Notes: generated by a model from the letters alone, not told the origin. Positions 34,643-47,709 are shown, numbered from the stretch's first letter. The stretch: DNA of 64,000 bases from Calonectria ilicicola (GCA_020809705.1 CP085835.1:1860001-1924000), one strand, 5' to 3'. Made by a program: numbers and translations.

Positions 34643-35920
34643 ATGGGTTACATCACTACTGCAGGCCTCTTGGCGGCTCTATTGATGCCGTTTTCCACAC
34701 TCGGCTATAAGAAACCTCATTCCTGGGCGCCCCCAAACTATGAGCCAACGCTCATCGAAAACGACGGTGTAAGAAAATATCTGCTTGTGATGTCTCCCTC
34801 ACTGACTAATTTCTCCAGACCAATGCTAATAGGTATGACGTGCGTAAAACGTTGGCATACGTAGACTCGTCAAAAATAAATGTTAACAAGTATGTCACCG
34901 CCTGGCAGCTCACTATAAAATGTTGTTCTGACGGCGGTCCAGTGTCTATATGGTTTACTGGATCACCACGACTGAAGGTCGAAAATATCACATCACAAGC
35001 AACGCTGGTTTGATCGGCTCGGATACCATGGGAACATTCCTCAGTGTCAATGATCTCCAGGATTTGACGGACCGAGGAGCTTCCATCTCTGTCAGTGGAT
35101 CGGGCAATTCTGAGCATCTTGACATGCGCAGTGCTGCACAAAATGTGACTAGCCCAACCGATGGAGATATGTGGAACAATACTCGTCTGTCTATTGATAT
35201 CGCAAATATCCAGATGGATGTTTCAATCCAGCCCACAGGAGGCAACTTTTACTACGGTGGGGGTGGAGGAATTCAATTGGTGACAAAAGAGGGCGGCAGC
35301 GAAAGTTATTCCAAGGTTGCACCTGGATGGTCATGGTATTGGGTAAGTTGCGATGGAGCGCGATGGTGGTTGAAATGCTGACTCTGAGGTAGGCTAACCC
35401 TCACGTGCGACTGAACGGATCTCTCACTATCGACGGTGCCAAGCAAGAAATCGACCCGACAGAGTCCTTCGGGCTGTTTGAAAGACAGTGGGGCGATTTT
35501 GGCATTGGACCCAGTTACTATGCCCTTTGGCTTTATTTTGAGACTGGTGAGGTGCTTATATCGTGGATCATGGAACCTCATCTCAATGGTACATGGAAAT
35601 CAGGATTTGCTTCGGTGTGGCACCCTAGCGGTCTCCACGAGATGATGCCAGTGGGACCAAAGACCACTGCGTGGGACATTACGACGAGCAACACCACTGG
35701 CCGCAATTATTTCAACAAATTTCTCCTCGATCTGCCGGCTCGGGGCGCATCAATCAAGTTTGACAAATGGGTTGACCAGGCGGAGATTGTTCCTGCCTTG
35801 CCGGAGCAGCGGAACACATACATTACCATCTCGGAGTCGTACGGCGAAGGGGTTGCCAAGTGGAATGGTAAAATGGTCAAGGTTTTTGGACATGTGGAAC
35901 AAATTGGAAAATTTGAGTAG
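34643..35920 (+). CDS. Secreted CrtC/AttH-type lipocalin-like protein
   Basis: Four exons (34643-34768, 34819-34832, 34943-35342, 35393-35920), the second only 14 nt, keep frame and give 355 aa. A signal peptide covers about residues 1-21 (MGYITTAGLLAALLMPFSTLG). The two-barrel lipocalin fold is suggested by YWITTTEGRKYHI, GSFGLFERQWG-like FGLFERQWGDFGIG, YALWLYFETGEVLISW and the C-terminal GEGVAKWNGKMVKVFGHVEQ. The last is typical of the family that includes hydroxyneurosporene synthase (CrtC), kievitone hydratase and fungal decalin Diels-Alderases. Such proteins hydrate or isomerise alkenes or act as pericyclases. With a signal peptide it may be secreted, which resembles kievitone hydratase more than biosynthetic Diels-Alderases. 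The function is inferred from family resemblance only. Confidence 0.65.
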
Positions 35921-37212
35921 ATTTCTGTTGTGCATGATTGTTGAGGGTGGTTTTTTTCTTTCTTCACACATAGCTATGGCAGTAGAATAGATATAGAGAA
36001 CTTGGTACAATGCAAGGCTATTGAACTCTGTCATAGAACTAGCAGATATGTCACTCAGGAGAAAATAGCGGATGCAAGAGGGGATCGTTGCCACCAAAGT
36101 CGTGCCATGGACAGACGCTTCATCCTTAGGGTAGGTCGATGGCCCACAGCCCCCTAATTTGTTAATTTGGGTGAACCTCGGGTAGCAAAGAGGCTGGGTG
36201 GCTCAAGATTCTGGTTGGCATGCACTTGTGCATTGCATTAGTCTCTGGCTTGGAGAGCGAGCGGGCGGGCACGAGGCAATTAAATGATAATCTGTAGCCC
36301 CAACCAACAAATTGACTGTCAGCACCTAATATGCTCACCATGCCATGCCGGCACCTAACACATGACCGCACCAACGGTCACGGTGGTGGGTTTAGTGTGG
36401 AGTTTACAGTACGTACTGAGGAGGATCCGCTGCGCAAGAGCCATGCCATGCCATGGTCTGGTTGTCTGGCTCCATAACCACCCGTGTCTCCCTGAATCCT
36501 CACCGGGGCACAAAGCTGCAAGTAGTTCTAGAATCCTGGAGATGGCTTGGCCTATCTCCGAGTAGGACGCCCCCCCATCAGCGGCTTGCCCGGTCCGTTA
36601 TCATGACGACGCTAACGCAGCATCCTGGCCTAGCAGATGGAGAGAAACCTGGTTGAAGCCCAAGTGCCCTACAAAAACTGCCTCTCTGTGCTCATGCATA
36701 CCTCGATTATTAGCGTCTGGCCTCGATGATCCAGTGCCATCTGGCATAGTGCAGTGGGGTTTGACGGCCTGTCCCGTGCCATGTGTTCTCTGGTCGTCTC
36801 CATATCCTTTCGGTGTTGGTGGCCGTACTGAGAGGTCAGTGGAACTGCATTGCAGGGGTGAGACATGTCAAGCCAATCCGGCCTCCGCCTGTTCGTTAGC
36901 TCTGAGGGCCGGTCCCCATCAACCGCGCCGTCCTCCAATCGACGCCGGCCGGGAGACAATTCTCAGTGGGTTGTGACGACGCCATGGACGCTGACCCAGC
37001 CATTTTACAGTAGGTAGTTGGCATGCCCATGCACTACAACGTGTAGAGGAACTAGGGGGGTCTAGCCATTTCCGGCCGCTCAAATATTGCAGAACCCGCA
37101 CATGGCTGAGGCTTGGAAATTTTGAGACACCCCAGACCCTACAGACCCTACAGACCCCGCGCCATCGCAATTGAACATCCATCCTACGACTGTGTTGAAT
37201 TCATACGCGAAC
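35921..37212. other. Intergenic, no gene seen
   Basis: A relatively GC-rich 1.3 kb with CCATG repeats near 36440-36455 and 37130-37160 (CAGACCCTA direct repeats). Open frames here lack introns, starts and recognisable content. Confidence 0.4.
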
Positions 37213-38590
37213 ATGTCGGGGCCAGATGAATTAGTAGAGCAGCCTGTCCAGCAGCTTGCGCCTGCCGACGCCGACCAGCAGGCGGAGGAGGACGAGTTTC
37301 TCACCTCCGACGAGGATGCCGACTCCCTGGCGAGCTCCTCGGCCAGTTTGCGATCCAGCATTTACGAGCACAGCTATGAGAACGGACGCAGGGTGCGTGA
37401 TGCTTCACTGTGCGATGCGCGACGCGGCGCAAGTGACTAACCCAAAAATCCGCAGTACCACCGCTACCGCCATGGCCGCTATCCAATCCCCAACGACGAT
37501 GTCGAGCAGAACCGCGATGACATGAAGCACGCCATGATGCTTGAGCTGACAGAGTTGGTTCCGCGCGCGCATCTCACCGCTGTCATGTCTCAGTTCTAAC
37601 CCCCAGCACAGTGGCAAGCTTTTCTTCGCCCCCATCGGAGACAACCCGCAAAAGATTATTGATCTGGGTACCGGAACAGGTATCTGGGCTGTCGAGGGTT
37701 TGTCTATCACTTCTCAAAATGACAGAATCGGAGCTAACACGCGTGCCAAAAAGTGGCCGATCAGTTTCCCAGCGCTGAGGTCCTGGGAATTGACCTTAGC
37801 CCAATTCAGTACGACCCCGAACCTTGACCATGGTCACAATTTGTTAATTTCTAATGCATGCATACAGGCCAAGCTGGTGCCCTCCCAATGTGAAGTTTTT
37901 GATTGACGATGTCGAGGACGACTGGGCCAATGGCGACAACTGGGATCTCGTCCATCTACGCTGCCTGAACCCGTGGCTTAAGAACCGAGAGAAGGTTCTC
38001 AGGGATGCCTACCAGTATGGATTAAATTACACCGACAGTGGAATAATTGTACTAATGTGCCAATGATAGGAACATGAAGCCCGGTGGATGGATCGAGGTC
38101 CAGGAGTTTGACGGTCGTGTCCACAGCGATGACGGAACCGTCACGGATGAGACACCACTGAAGCGCTTCTTTGACCTGATTCCCAAAGCCATGGCTAATT
38201 TTGGCATGACTTTCAACATCGGTGAGGCCATGAAGGAGCCACTTGAGAAGGCCGGCTTCACCAATGTGACCTGCCGAGTCCTCAAGGTTCCATACGGACC
38301 ATGGGCCAAGGTATGTCTTGCATCCGTCACAATACCATAAATTAAGAGAATTATGAAATCGCTGACAACTTACCCAATAGGATAAAACCATGAGACTTGT
38401 CGGAGTCTACTGCCAGACCGTCATGAGCGACCTGGTTAACGCCATGGCAGCTAAACCTTTCCTTACTCTCAAGGAACTGAACGAGGTCGAGCTTCAGCTT
38501 CTCTCAACAGCAGCCAAGGCCGACATGAAAGACCCAAAGATCCACGCATACATCAAATATCTGTTCTGGACAGCCCAAAAGCCAGAATAA
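37213..38590 (+). CDS. LaeA-like SAM-dependent methyltransferase
   Basis: Seven exons (37213-37392, 37456-37553, 37612-37697, 37754-37808, 37868-38014, 38070-38310, 38381-38590) join in phase to 338 aa. An acidic, Ser-rich N-terminus (EEDEFLTSDEDADSLASSSA) leads to ENGRRYHRYRHGRYPIPNDD, the LaeA-family entry motif. Then IIDLGTGTGIWAVEVADQFP is the SAM-binding motif I at about residues 108-124, with GIDLSPIQPSWCPPNVKF, DDVEDDW and NMKPGGWIEVQEFD after it. The C-terminal KDKTMRLVGVY...FWTAQKP also fits. LaeA-type proteins regulate secondary metabolism, and many paralogues methylate small molecules in clusters. This one is too divergent in its N-terminus to be called LaeA itself. The exon 2 donor GTTGGT is weak but frame and homology require it. 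Confidence 0.85.
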
Positions 38591-39113
38591 GGAGCAAAAA
38601 AGAGTACACTTCTTGGGGGAAATGAAATACGGGACGGGAGTTGGGGAGGTAACGCGCATAAGCCGTCCTATACCCTCTTTAATTCGAGTTTTGTTTGAAT
38701 CACGCAAACATACCAAGATTTTTTACTCTTCAAGCCAAGAAGCCAGTCGTTATCTCGTTGTCAAGCTTGTCAAACATGTTCCCAAGCAGAAGCATTTTAC
38801 GATGGACGTACTTGACATGCCATTTGGCCGAGTGGGTCTAAAATGGCTTGCTTTCAACGCCAGCGCGTTATTATACGTTTTATCAATTTTGATTCATGTG
38901 CAAGCGGCCGTGTAGCTAAATCATGCCAGTAATTATTGTTACCCGCTGAGACAGATTACTATTTTGGGTGCTGCAATACGCGACAGTAGCATTCCTACAT
39001 TTGAAGACCGAGCAAAGAGGTGATATCATAAACTAAACGCGGGAAAGACTCGTCACATCTTAATGCAATAGATATAACATGCTACTCTGAGATGCGCTAT
39101 TGCCAACCCAACC
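38591..39113. other. 3' spacer between convergent genes
   Basis: No gene recognised. Confidence 0.4.
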
Positions 39114-39401
39114 TCATGGCCCCTTCTTCTCTTGAATACTCTTGACTACTTTATTAATTCCCCTATTGGCCAGATCACTTGCAACACTTTCTCCGGGAGT
39201 CTGTCCTCCTATTTCTGCACTGAACCCGGTACCCGGATGCGCCGTTTCCCAGGTCTTCTTCTCCATCTTCCCGATGAAGTAATTGACGTCCTTCTACAGT
39301 CTGTCAACGTCGAATACTTCACTAAATGTCCCGCAGGGGAAATAGCAAGAATAGGATGGAATAGGGGCGTACTCTACCTTTTGTCCGTCGTTCCCGCTCA
39401 T
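39114..39401 (-). CDS. Small hydrophilic protein, 67 aa, unknown
   Basis: Two exons, 39401-39378 (MSGNDGQK) and 39293-39114, separated by an 84-bp GTAGAG...CTGTAG intron with a GTTGACAG branch region. Both boundaries are phase 0. The second exon reads KDVNYFIGKMEKKTWE, then HPGTGFSAEIGGQTPGE, and ends NKVVKSIQEKKGP before TGA. It is charged, glycine-rich in the middle and has no signal peptide or membrane segment. The family is not recognised. The uniform codon use, the clean splice sites and the ATG context argue for a real gene. Small fungal proteins of this kind are often stress- or conidiation-associated, but nothing here shows that. Confidence 0.5.
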
Positions 39402-40535
39402 TATGGACGATGATTGCTTGGTGGACGACAGATTTGGCAGTTGGTAGGTTTAATGGAGAGAAGGTGGAGACTTCTGAGTGAGATTGGCAAAAAATTGAGT
39501 TTCTGATGAAATATTGAGAGAAGAGCGAAAAAAGGGCTTCGAAAAGATTGTTTATTGCTCGAATTATTGCAGTTCCCTGTTGAAGAAGACAAACCTGGGT
39601 CGCCATCAGCTTCTTATACACGAATTGCCGTCTCTCTGATTTATTACGTCTTGGGTATTTTGACACTCAGGTAACTGGGGTCTACCAAAAGGGCATGGTT
39701 GCGTTGAGGGTGAGAACCGGCTAGGCCACTATCAGACCCCTAGCGTCATTACCAGCTAGCCATGTTCTGACTATTTAACCCGAAAAGGTCTCATGGCTTG
39801 GACTATCGACTGTCAGCCAGCCACGAAAGTTTTAAGTCGCAGCTCACAGCTAGCCACGGGTACATTTGTTAAGTGTTCGACGAGTAGGCTGGCACGCGCC
39901 TGATACAAAAAACGGCCCACCAAAAGGGTCAACATAAATAATAGAACACAAGCAGCATAGAAGATCTACGAATGCGCCCCGTTTATTTAGTCTGCCAATA
40001 AGCCAGGCCACCCGAATGTGTGAGGATGAGCGTTTTAGTAGGCCATTTTTTGTGTCCGGCGCGTGGCTGGTTATGTGGTAGTCATTATGGATGTAGCTAG
40101 CTATGGATGTAGTAAGCTTTATTTTGGTAAATCGGGGGCTCGACTAAGAGGGAGCTCCAAAGACACCCTGGTGGTAAATGCAACTAAGTTTGGCCATGAT
40201 TCGCCCGACCAAGATGCAATCAACTGATGTAGCAGGTTCATTATGGATTTGCTATTCTTCCACGAATGCCAGACGAGTTCATGTCATATGATAAGTTTCT
40301 TGTTTCACTAGAGCTTTTAATAAACGTGCCATTGGTGAATTCTGATGCAAGGTTTATTAAAGTCTGCGGGCTGAGGCTTGAAGGCTATAAGCTGGCTACT
40401 TTTTGATCAGTGGTGTTTTGATAGACTTGGTGATCGTGGTCACGCTTAGAATTATGAAGATGAGATTGATTTTAATTACTTGCATAAGGCAAAATCTTGA
40501 TTTGCATTCTGAATAACATTGAGCGACCTAACTAC
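39402..40535. other. Intergenic, no gene seen
   Basis: Upstream of the small gene (-) and downstream of the ankyrin gene (-). No feature recognised. Confidence 0.4.
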
Positions 40536-43409
40536 TTAAGATTCTGCATTAGATGAGGAGAATGATCTACCACCGGGGGAATGAGCTTTACCGAACTGTT
40601 CGGCATCATCGCCGTCGTCGGAAGAAGCCCTTTCAGAACTTGTATCGGAATGCTCGATTTCGTATACTTGATCGGCTCCGTCTCCCATCAAGTCACGAAC
40701 TCTCTCATCATCAAACTCGAAGCCATGGATATTGAACTGCTTCCAAGGTGAACTGCCAATTTCAGAGCTCAACTCTTCTAGACACTCTTCAATCTGTGCA
40801 ACCGCTTCGTCTCGGGTACCATATTTGATTTGGTTACTCAATGCCCTGTACCAGGCTGCAGTGTTGCCACAATGATATTCCATCTTCCATGCTTGGAGAG
40901 TGGAGAGATGGTCGCATGCCACAAAATCCTCGTTCGCTGACAGGGCATCAAATGCCTGGGTCAAGAGCAACGCCTCATATTGTAGGTTCCGATCTCGTAT
41001 GCCTTGATATAATTTCACAAATGCTGAGATTTCAGCTGAGGAAGGGTGACGGCCATCACCTATAGATTCTTCTGGTGCAAAAATGTAGTAGAGGAATAAA
41101 TCCCATGGAGTGTAGTTTTCTGTGGTGCCTATCTCTGTTTGGACGCCAGATATCCCCAGCTCGTCTAAAAATAAGAGACAATCCAGGTGACAATATTGTG
41201 CAGCAAGATGGAGCAGATTTTCCGAATACCCAGTATAAAAGTTGACAGAGACTCCGGCTTGGCAAAAAAGACGCAGGAGCGGTTCGTTACTCTTGTATAA
41301 TACGACGGCTAGTGGTGTATATCCTCTGTTATTCCTAGCCCCAAAATCAATATCTTTAGCATTAATCAGTAAATCTAGTATTTCCTTGGCGTTTGAATTA
41401 CATTCTGTAATTTCAAGCTTTCCAAACGTATGCAGCACTGTATCTTCCCAGAAATTGCTGATAGATGCAGATGCACCTTCGCGCAAAAGAAGCCGGACAC
41501 AGTTCACGTTGCACTCGTTGACAGCGTATTGTAGCGCTGTATTTCCAACCCTATCCTGAGCATTTAAATTGCAACTTCTCTTAAGCAGAATTCGCATACA
41601 GTCGGTTCGACCGCGTGTAGCTGCGTCCATGAGAGGAGTCAATCCGTTTTTGTTGTTGCGGTTGACATCAGCTCCCGCATCTAATAGCCGCTCTAGGACC
41701 TCTATTTCTCCAAATATGACGGCATGGTGAATCGGGGCATCCCCTAGGTAATCCCATTCATTGATGAGATGTGAGTCGTTTATAATCTCCTCCATATTGT
41801 CGGTTGTTCTTAGCAAGTCTAAAGCATTGTACTTTGGTTCAGGTTTGTATTCAATATACGATTCAACTTGCCTCAATACGTGGCTTTCACGTTCGGTTCG
41901 AGAAGTTACGCGAGCGATATTTACTGAATACCATGTATTACTGTCGGGAATTAGCTTTGGGGCATGTTCATATGCATAAGAACACCAAAACACTGACCTT
42001 CGTAAACTTGTAGTTTGTAGGATGCTGGCCCAAACGGCCAGGAGAAACTCTAGTGCATCATACGAATTCCCACCTATCAGAGCCTGGAATGTATGTTCAG
42101 TAAAAACGTTGCAAAGATGAAAGAAGTACGTAAGCCTCACCTCAACAACATTGTTCATTGAACATTCATCATCTGGAAAGTAAAACTGTCCCGAGGAAAA
42201 AAGCCTTTTCAATTCTTCCACTGGAAGAGATATATCATGCCATACCCGGTGGTCGATTGGAAATCTTCTCACAGGACGAAGCGCGCACCTGAGTGGATAG
42301 GAGGCTTGAGAAAACAACAGTTTCTTCTGAAGCCACTTTGGAGGTTGGTATATCATTTTAAGACTTCCTTCTTTGTTGCACGCGCACCGATAATCCCATT
42401 TGAGGTGTTGTTTTTCGTATCCCGAAAGATAACTTACAGTGAGTGATCCAAATATTGGTTGAAACCAATTCGAATTTTTGAAATACCACGGTTTAGAATG
42501 ACATCGGCAATTGCAGTTGGCTGGGCATTCCTGTCCTTTGTACCGTATGGAACTTTTATACACTTCTAGATCGTGTTGAGTCATTGTTCTCGCCGATGGG
42601 ACGCCTTTCGAGCCGGAAATCGTGTCAAGTCTGTGGATTTCTCCGATTGGAATGTCCTCAACATCCTCTTCTTCTTCTTCGACTTCTTCAATTTTGTTTG
42701 TATCATATTCCCGTGTCGATATCGAGACAGGCGCCGTGGTCCTCAAAGAGTCAACTGGACGTGATCCGCACAATGGGCGAGCAGTATTTGTGTTCGTCCT
42801 GAGAAAATTAGCATCCCATATGATCAACAATTATAAATGAGCTTAAATATTATCCATAAGAACTCACTGCTCAGGTGAAACCAAAAGGTTATACAATTGA
42901 GAAACCTGAATAGCCATCAACTTATTTTGTTGGCGTTCTTGTAGTAAGACAGCGTGAGACAAATTTGATTTCGCCTCTTGAGCCTTTTGGAGTAGCCCAT
43001 CGATCTTGTTGCTCTTGAGGACCCATTTTGCCTTTCTTACTTTAGCAAAATCGCCATCAGATGACCTGGCGACATCTTGTTCAATGGTGTGAAGGTCATC
43101 GCTTATCTCGTTGAGACGTAGGATAGCGGTCGCGACCTGTTGCGTGTTGGAGAATGGATCGTTGCTTAGGGTTTGTGCTCCCTTTGTCAAGTCTTCTATG
43201 AAGGTAATCTACTCAAATATCAGTGCCTTATGCTTGTTAGGCCACCAAGGGAGAAATTCTCACAAGGCGGCTCCATTGAAATAATTTACCTCTTTGCGTA
43301 ATTCCTCAAACCGTTTTTGGCTCTCGGGCAGTTCCTGCAAGAATTTTGTCCCTTGTGCTATTGCCTCCAGGGATTTGAGGACACTGGACACAGACCCACC
43401 AACGGCCAT
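40536..43409 (-). CDS. Ankyrin-repeat protein with N-terminal helical domain, no NACHT
   Basis: Three exons (43409-43290, 43208-42868, 42798-40536) with GTAAAT and GTGAGT donors give 907 aa. Residues 1 to about 150 are predicted helical and heptad-rich (SSVLKSLEAIAQGTKFLQEL, EISDDLHTIEQDVARS, ERQQNKLMAIQVSQLYNLL), resembling the N-terminal helical domain of fungal STAND proteins. An acidic linker (EEVEEEEEDVEDIP) follows. Next is a Cys/His block CPANCNCRCHSKPWYF...FGSLTVSYLSG...YRCACNKE...YQPPKWLQ, seen in many fungal ankyrin proteins. At least five ankyrin units then occupy about 500-740 (DAPIHHAVIFGEIEVLERLL, GLTPLMDAATRGRTDCMRIL, GNTALQYAVNECNVNCVRLL). No P-loop is present, so it is not a complete NLR. 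The role is unknown, perhaps self/non-self or decoy-like. Confidence 0.8.
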
Positions 43410-45453
43410 GACGCCTATTAGACATCTAAAGGCAGCGATGGCCTGGAGGGACTGTGCGTATGCGAAAGTTCTGAGATCAGGAATGCTGGGTGAGGGGTTA
43501 GATTCGGTCAGCAGCAGCACAGCCTCATTAGGCCCCCAATGTTTTTGGTTGCCTCATATTTCATTTGCCGCCAATCCACCTTTTGGCTAGCTCCCAATCA
43601 GCAGCCTGCGTGATAAATGTCGCTCACCTTTTTTGTCAGGAATTTGGTACCTTGCAGTAGAATATGCTCGTGGATAATAGCGGGATTTGTTTTCAGCATA
43701 TTAGTCAAACAAGAGCGTCCATTCACTTAATACCCGAAACCCGCTAAGGAGGATCATTTAGGTTATATTTTGTACACTTAAATAACTATCATTTTACCCA
43801 GAGCCCTGCTAGCTAGGACGGTTGCGCTACATGGAGATAACCACTTTGTAGAGCGCCCGCCAGCAAGGTTCTCATGCTGTTGACATGACACCTGGAAATG
43901 TTCCTGAATACTCTATTTGTCCCTCATGATGGTTTTCTATACCTGCGCATCCTCTGTATATGTGTATCCTCGAGTTCCACTTGTGTTGGATAGTCTGATA
44001 AAATCAGTACATTCTGTGTGACTTAGCATGTTGTTGCTTTTTTTTTTTTGGGCGGTCGGGGCTGAGGAGACGGAGTGTTATCATAAGCACCTCGGTTTTG
44101 GTGTTTTGGAGAGTAGTTTCTAATCATTGTAGTGGAAATAGAGTTGGCAGAGAGAGCGGGAAAAGGTTTTGGCCTACTGTCTTTGCGTGAGCGAGATCGG
44201 TTTAAATAGTGGCGCAACACGTTTATTGATTTGCCTCATGCCTTCTGTTTGTTGTTCTTTGTCCATTATTCACTGAACGAAAATTCAAGAGCTGTCAAAG
44301 AGCAAGACTAGTAATATTGTCTTTGACCTTGGTTTCATTCTTTGTCTCGTCAGTGATTTGTACTTGCAATCTAAAAACGGCGTGTTTTAGGAGATGATTC
44401 ACTCTTCAGTGAGCAAATACCACCGAAACTTTGTGGAAGCTTAGGTTTGTGCTAGTCTTGCGAGGTGTAGTAGCCATTATATAATGGTGCTACTAGTACG
44501 GTCAAGGTGAGATGAATGAATAAGTGATTCAGGTAGCAAAGACCTAATCCAGGGCACTGATTCAACTGAATCAGATGCCTCATTTCTCGTCACAATATCC
44601 CCCCCCTGCATAATGATATGTTATCATTCCGTAGTTAAATATATTGATTGACATCCCGTTATTACGGAACAAGACAGATGTCATCATGGACTCTGAGACA
44701 TTATAGGGCTCGAGCACACCATTTATGTTCAATAGGGTTTGTCTAGCGCATTGATGTTTTACTTTTGAACAAATCAATGAGAAGTGCATCTCACTGCAGC
44801 TTCTTACATTTTGACATTTAGTCTGTTGTTCAGATGTGCGACCCCTGTTTCCTGCATTCTTAGCCATCCTAGTGTGGGGGCCTCCTCGATAGCGCCATTG
44901 GCGATGACGCCAAATGAAGGCTTGCTCTCGTGCTTGGTGGCTTCAGAGGCAAGATGTGTAAAATGGTGTCTGCTACAGCTCTCTGGATTGGTCGAGATAA
45001 GAATTTCGTCGCTATCCGTGCGTATCTCCTAAACATGACTAGGCACCAACTCCAACATTTTTGGCCACAAATGTGCAACGTCGTCCCGAAGTTGCCGATT
45101 TGAGACAGTGCCGAAGCATAGCCACCATTTTCAGCCCCGCCAACTCATAGCTGAGTCTTTCGTCCGTGCCTGTGACCTCAGTTAGAACATTTTTGCGAAA
45201 AGAATGGCGGCCAAAGCTGAACGTGACTCTATTTTCTGATGGCGCGATTTCTAATCCTCAAAGACACCAGGGCTTGAATATGGCTTGGAACGATTGGCTC
45301 TCCTTAGATGCACTTTGTACACAGACATTTGTATATATTTGCATCCCTTGCTGCACTTTTTATGTTTGTTCACCACTAGCAAAAGGTTTCTCAGTCTTCC
45401 AACATGAACGTTATCACAGGCCTGTAGAATCCATTGACATTGGTACACGTAAA
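43410..45453. other. Intergenic, no gene seen
   Basis: A 13-nt T-run at 44037-44049 and low-complexity open frames (44023-44220) were noted. No coding or RNA gene is supported. Confidence 0.4.
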
Positions 45454-47394
45454 ATGTATTCCGCTCATTATTATTCTCGTGCATTTGGATATTTATTCAT
45501 TATCTCTACCTATATAACTTCTACTCAGGCCCAAGCTTACCAATTCTCAACCTGCGGTGACGAGTTGGATGGCATTCTCAATGGGACATTTTCTAAAGGC
45601 AACATCAATCAGCATACGGTGCAGCAATATCTTTGGCATGGTCCTATTTTAGGTCTAAAATCAACATATTCCAGGGGAAATATCACTGCACTTACGTATA
45701 ATGGTACATGGCCTTCGTTATTTCTGATATTCTTGTGTATTCCATTCATAATTTGGAGTTGCTGAATCTTGGTTGGCGCTAACCACCTATTAGGGTGCCT
45801 GGCGGTATGTGGGAACCACACAGAGACAAGGTCAACTCGGTCATCGCTTGAAATCACAGCGACATGGATATTTCCGTTGGCTATCTTGTTTAATCTTCCA
45901 TATGATTCTGTACATCGGAAAAAAGTTCGAACAACCTTTTCTGCAGTGCTCAACTGGGTTGGATCTCCACAAACAGCATTGACTCACACCATTTTCAACA
46001 TACGCCAGATCAGGAATTGTCATCGCTACGCCAAGACTGGGGGTGGCGTGGCGAATGATGCTTTTTACACTCTAAGTTGTCTTGGACAATTTGAGATTGA
46101 TTTAGATGGTGAAGACGAACAAAGGTTTTATGAAGCATTGATATTCGGTCTCTTCCGACCGCTTTCTGGTTCTGAGCCTGGACCAGAGAGAGACCAACAG
46201 GAGTATACTACTGAGTTACTTTCTGCCATTGCTTTTCAACTCAGAATGCTCAGGCGACGAGGTGTGATACCAACACTTTCTAGCCTTGGCATTTTCCTTG
46301 TTGCATTCGTATTTTCTATTGTGCTGGCGTTTGGCGACCTCGAGGGCAACAGGACCGGATCACCGCTAACGCTCGGATTACTGTACTGCTGGCTGCCACT
46401 TTTAGTGACTTTCACTATCATTGATCGAAATCCTGTATCCGCTGATCGTACGGCGTACGTGACCACTTCTATCAGATGGCTCCAGTGGCTGACTTGCAAA
46501 TAGGGTTCTGATGTCGCGCTGGCTTTTTAATGTGAATGCTGTCATGGACGCTGCAAAAGAAATCCACGATGAAAGCATGCCAAAACCTCAGTGGTGGAGG
46601 CCAAGACGAACCGATGACGAGTCGAGCTTTTTCAAAATCGGGAAATTCATCGGTCAAGGTCGCCAGATCACTTACAGTGGTCTTGCAGATGCCGTTATTC
46701 GGGCCAAAGAGCAATCCAGGCTTGGAACTGACATTGAGCAATATGAAAGGTGTGCGAGACAAGCCATTAATTACACTCGTGGGAAAAGACCAGGATCTTG
46801 GTTCGTCACCGCCATCGCAGCGCTTCTTATGGTTTGGATAGAAGTCATGATGGCCCTTTTAGTCGCCATATTTACGCCGACATACGGCTTGGGTTGTTGG
46901 TCCGCGAGCTTATTGCTATTCGGAATTCTAAGTTCTTTAACTTGGACGTATCAGTTTGTTTGCAAAAGTCCAGGCCCAAATGGGCGTATGTTATGTGAAC
47001 TATTTAACCTCGTGTCATTCTGTTGGATGTTGGTCCTCACTGGCCTCGCCGTATGTACTAATTCCCTTTTACATACATGCAAACTGATTTTGCTAACGAG
47101 ATACAGTTAGTGGGCGGTTTCAAAAACTGTTATTGCAGCACAGGCCAACTATCATCCCCAGCCTTCGGAGGTTACATGATGTTTAAGAGCTTTGAGTTTT
47201 ACTGGGATCATTTTCATATGGAAGTTCCGTGGATAATTGCTTCAGCAGTGGGAGGGTTTGTTCCGTTGGCGGTCTTCATTACAGCCATACTATGGTGGAT
47301 GAAATGCCAGCATTTATGGACTACGGAGGAGACTGGTATGGTTAATTTGGGCAATAACCAAGTCCATTCTGATACTGTATGGTTGGCTGCTTGA
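45454..47394 (+). CDS. Multi-pass fungal membrane protein with signal peptide
   Basis: Exons 45454-45703, 45794-46454, 46504-47050 and 47107-47394 keep phase (GTACAT, GTACGT, GTATGT donors) and give 581 aa. The start MYSAHYYSRAFGYLFIISTYI is a signal peptide. An extracytoplasmic segment with N-glycosylation sites follows, up to LTYNGCLAVCGNHTET. Helices then appear: ITATWIFPLAILFNLPY, LGIFLVAFVFSIVLAFG, LGLLYCWLPLLVTFTII, WFVTAIAALLMVWIEVMMALL, LLLFGILSSLTWTYQF, FCWMLVLTGLALVG and PWIIASAVGGFVPLAVFITAI. The LTY.GC..(L)CG motif followed by TW.FPL and W.GSP belongs to a widespread fungal family of unknown function, also marked by SRWLFNVNAV. The intron 46455-46503 removes a stop and restores that motif. 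Confidence 0.82.
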
Positions 47395-47709
47395 AATGAG
47401 CCGATACCTATGATATCATTTGCTGGTTGGCTCATGAGAGTATTATTTTATACTGTTGCTGAGGTTAAGTGGCAGCGAGAGATTGTACACTGTCCAGCTT
47501 TTCAGTATATCGCGACTAAGTTGATAACAGATTCAATATTTTTAAACATAAATATTATACAATTTCGATAATCAACGATTTGATTTAGTGGGGTTCTATG
47601 GCATTGCAGATAGACGAGGCACGAGAGACCAATATTTCCATGGACGCATTGAATAACAGTTTCATTCCGATATATAAAAGCTATAGTAGAGCAGGTTTTC
47701 ATGAAAGGT
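47395..47709. other. Convergent 3' spacer
   Basis: AT-rich 315 bp between the membrane gene and the SesB-like gene. No feature. Confidence 0.4.

Noticed and set aside
36420..36460. CCATG repeats as a possible regulatory array
   Set aside because: Only a few copies, no regular spacing and no partner structure.
44023..44220. Basic, proline-rich minus-strand frame
   Set aside because: Driven by a poly-T/poly-A tract and simple sequence, with no supporting exon.
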